DNA of 64,000 nt. Origin: CAVUCH01 sp963763095. Lineage in GTDB: Bacteria > Acidobacteriota > Vicinamibacteria > Vicinamibacterales > JAENWD01. The stretch's first letter is position 1, and each line of letters starts with the position of its first letter. The position numbers and the translations under genes are program-made. This document shows positions 63,386 to 64,000 of this stretch, in pieces. Where the stretch lies: the NCBI GenBank assembly GCA_963763095.1, contig CAVXNR010000021.1, positions 62,001 through 126,000 of the forward strand, read 5' to 3'. The notes under the pieces are model-generated. The model made no database searches and had not been told where the DNA came from. It saw only the letters and a program-made list of their open reading frames with translations.

Positions 63386-63832
63386 TCAATGCACTGTCCT
63401 GTCCGTGTCGGTTGCAGCGGTGTCGGAGCCGTGGCTGTTCGAACCGTGTCCCGCGCCGTCAACTGGCCCATCCAGATCCGGCTTCCACCCCTTGAACCGC
63501 CCGGTAAGTATCTCGCTCGCCTGTTTCAGCCGACTGGCGAGCACCGGGGCGTAGTGCTTCCGCGTCGTGCTGACCTGTCGATGGCCGAGCCAGCCCTGCA
63601 CGTCGCCGATGTCGATCCCCCGCTCGCCGAGCTCGAGCGCCACACTATGCCGCGCCTGATACGGGCGCACGTCTGTCGGCCAGCCAGCCGCATAGAGTGC
63701 GACCGTAGGTACGAGTTTGTTCGTGAATGCTCGAAGGGTCCGTCGTCGTACGCTATGCCCAGCCGATCCGTTAACCGCGAGGCTATCCGTTGACCATTCG
63801 TGCCCAAGACCAGCAATCCGCACGGGGCACAA
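63386..63832 (-). pseudogene. Tyrosine recombinase (phage-type integrase) C-terminal remnant
   Basis: The minus strand reads VRRRTLRAFTNKLVPTVALY AAGWPTDVRPYQARHSVALE, then LGERGIDIGDVQGWLGHRQV STTRKHYAPVLASRLKQASE IL. RPYQARH is the conserved H-x-x-R box region, LGH the second histidine box, and the Tyr in RKHYAPV the nucleophile. The part before residue about 35 does not continue as an integrase; stops appear in the expected frame towards the window end, so the N-terminal domain is lost or shifted. Together with the tRNA fragment at 62464 it marks the border of an integrated element. Confidence 0.75.
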
Positions 63833-64000
63833 TGCGCAAGTCGCAGCGCAGGAGGTTGAACTCGAAGCTGGCGAGCTTCAGGCGCGTCCAAAATGATTCA
63901 GTCGGCTGCTCAGCTATCTCCGTGCCGCCCGCACACGGGCTCAAGCGTCATGTAAATCGAACCCGCCGAACCTGATGGAGCAGAAAAATCGTCATGTCAG
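63833..64000. other. Window end, no clear gene
   Basis: A minus-strand reading TRLKLASFEFNLLRCDLRIV looks partly coded and could belong to the integrase or to another broken gene. It is interrupted by stops and cut by the window edge, so no call is made. Confidence 0.3.

Noticed and set aside
1..64000. CRISPR array
   Set aside because: No regularly spaced direct repeats were seen. The two short repeat families are dispersed or clustered without spacers of constant length, and no cas genes are present.

Overview
The window is GC-rich bacterial DNA. It most likely comes from an acidobacterium, probably of the soil class Vicinamibacteria. This rests on gene families: an 800-residue duplicated orphan permease (ADOP/MacB type), a TonB-dependent receptor with an N-terminal carboxypeptidase-regulatory-like domain, several Tat-exported Gfo/Idh/MocA proteins, a Ser/Thr kinase-ATPase-TPR regulator, DUF6178 and DUF6766 proteins, and the acidobacterial-type repeat around GGGGCAGGGCTTCAGCCC. 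No rRNA, intact tRNA or CRISPR array was found.

Layout. 0-16 kb is a patchwork of small metabolic genes (VOC proteins, cupin, SDR, F420-type reductase, DUF4342, ADOP permease, M28 and S8 peptidases) mixed with gene remnants (MarR, ankyrin, acetyl-CoA synthetase, GNAT). A dispersed repeat (TGGCTGGGTGTCAGG) sits at several of the scars. 16-31 kb holds the kinase-ATPase-TPR regulator, a tRNA-like 3' fragment, NamZ, a PNPOx-like protein, UbiX, an aldehyde dehydrogenase, MprF, an Omp85-type outer-membrane protein and the peptidase Dcp. 31-44 kb holds DUF6766, an ALDH7-type dehydrogenase, NUDIX, YpfJ-type zinc peptidase, DedA, TPR, AsmA, a pair of FtsX-type permeases and elongation factor P. 44-54 kb holds a GH109-like protein, a second Gfo/Idh protein, a B12-binding radical SAM enzyme, a histidine kinase, and a LysR regulator divergent from an intradiol dioxygenase. 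54.7-61.8 kb is a clean operon: Gfo/Idh oxidoreductase, TonB-dependent receptor, TIM-barrel isomerase/epimerase and a second Gfo/Idh oxidoreductase, ending in a hairpin. It looks like an uptake and periplasmic oxidation system for a glycoside or sugar. 62-64 kb holds a CAU-anticodon tRNA 3' fragment, a PEP-CTERM protein and a tyrosine recombinase remnant, as expected at the edge of an integrated element.

Many conserved genes (NamZ, ALDH, MprF, Dcp, DUF6178, a TPR protein, GH109-like, PEP-CTERM and others) read through one or more single-base frame changes, while other long genes are intact. Scattered indel errors in the assembly explain this more simply than mass gene decay. Where I can restore a reading frame I give the whole span and say where the frame changes. 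Two apparent gene fusions (UbiX-ALDH, and the gene upstream of the Omp85 protein) disappear when the frames are corrected. A third (AsmA-TPR) lies on an 8-bp tandem duplication.
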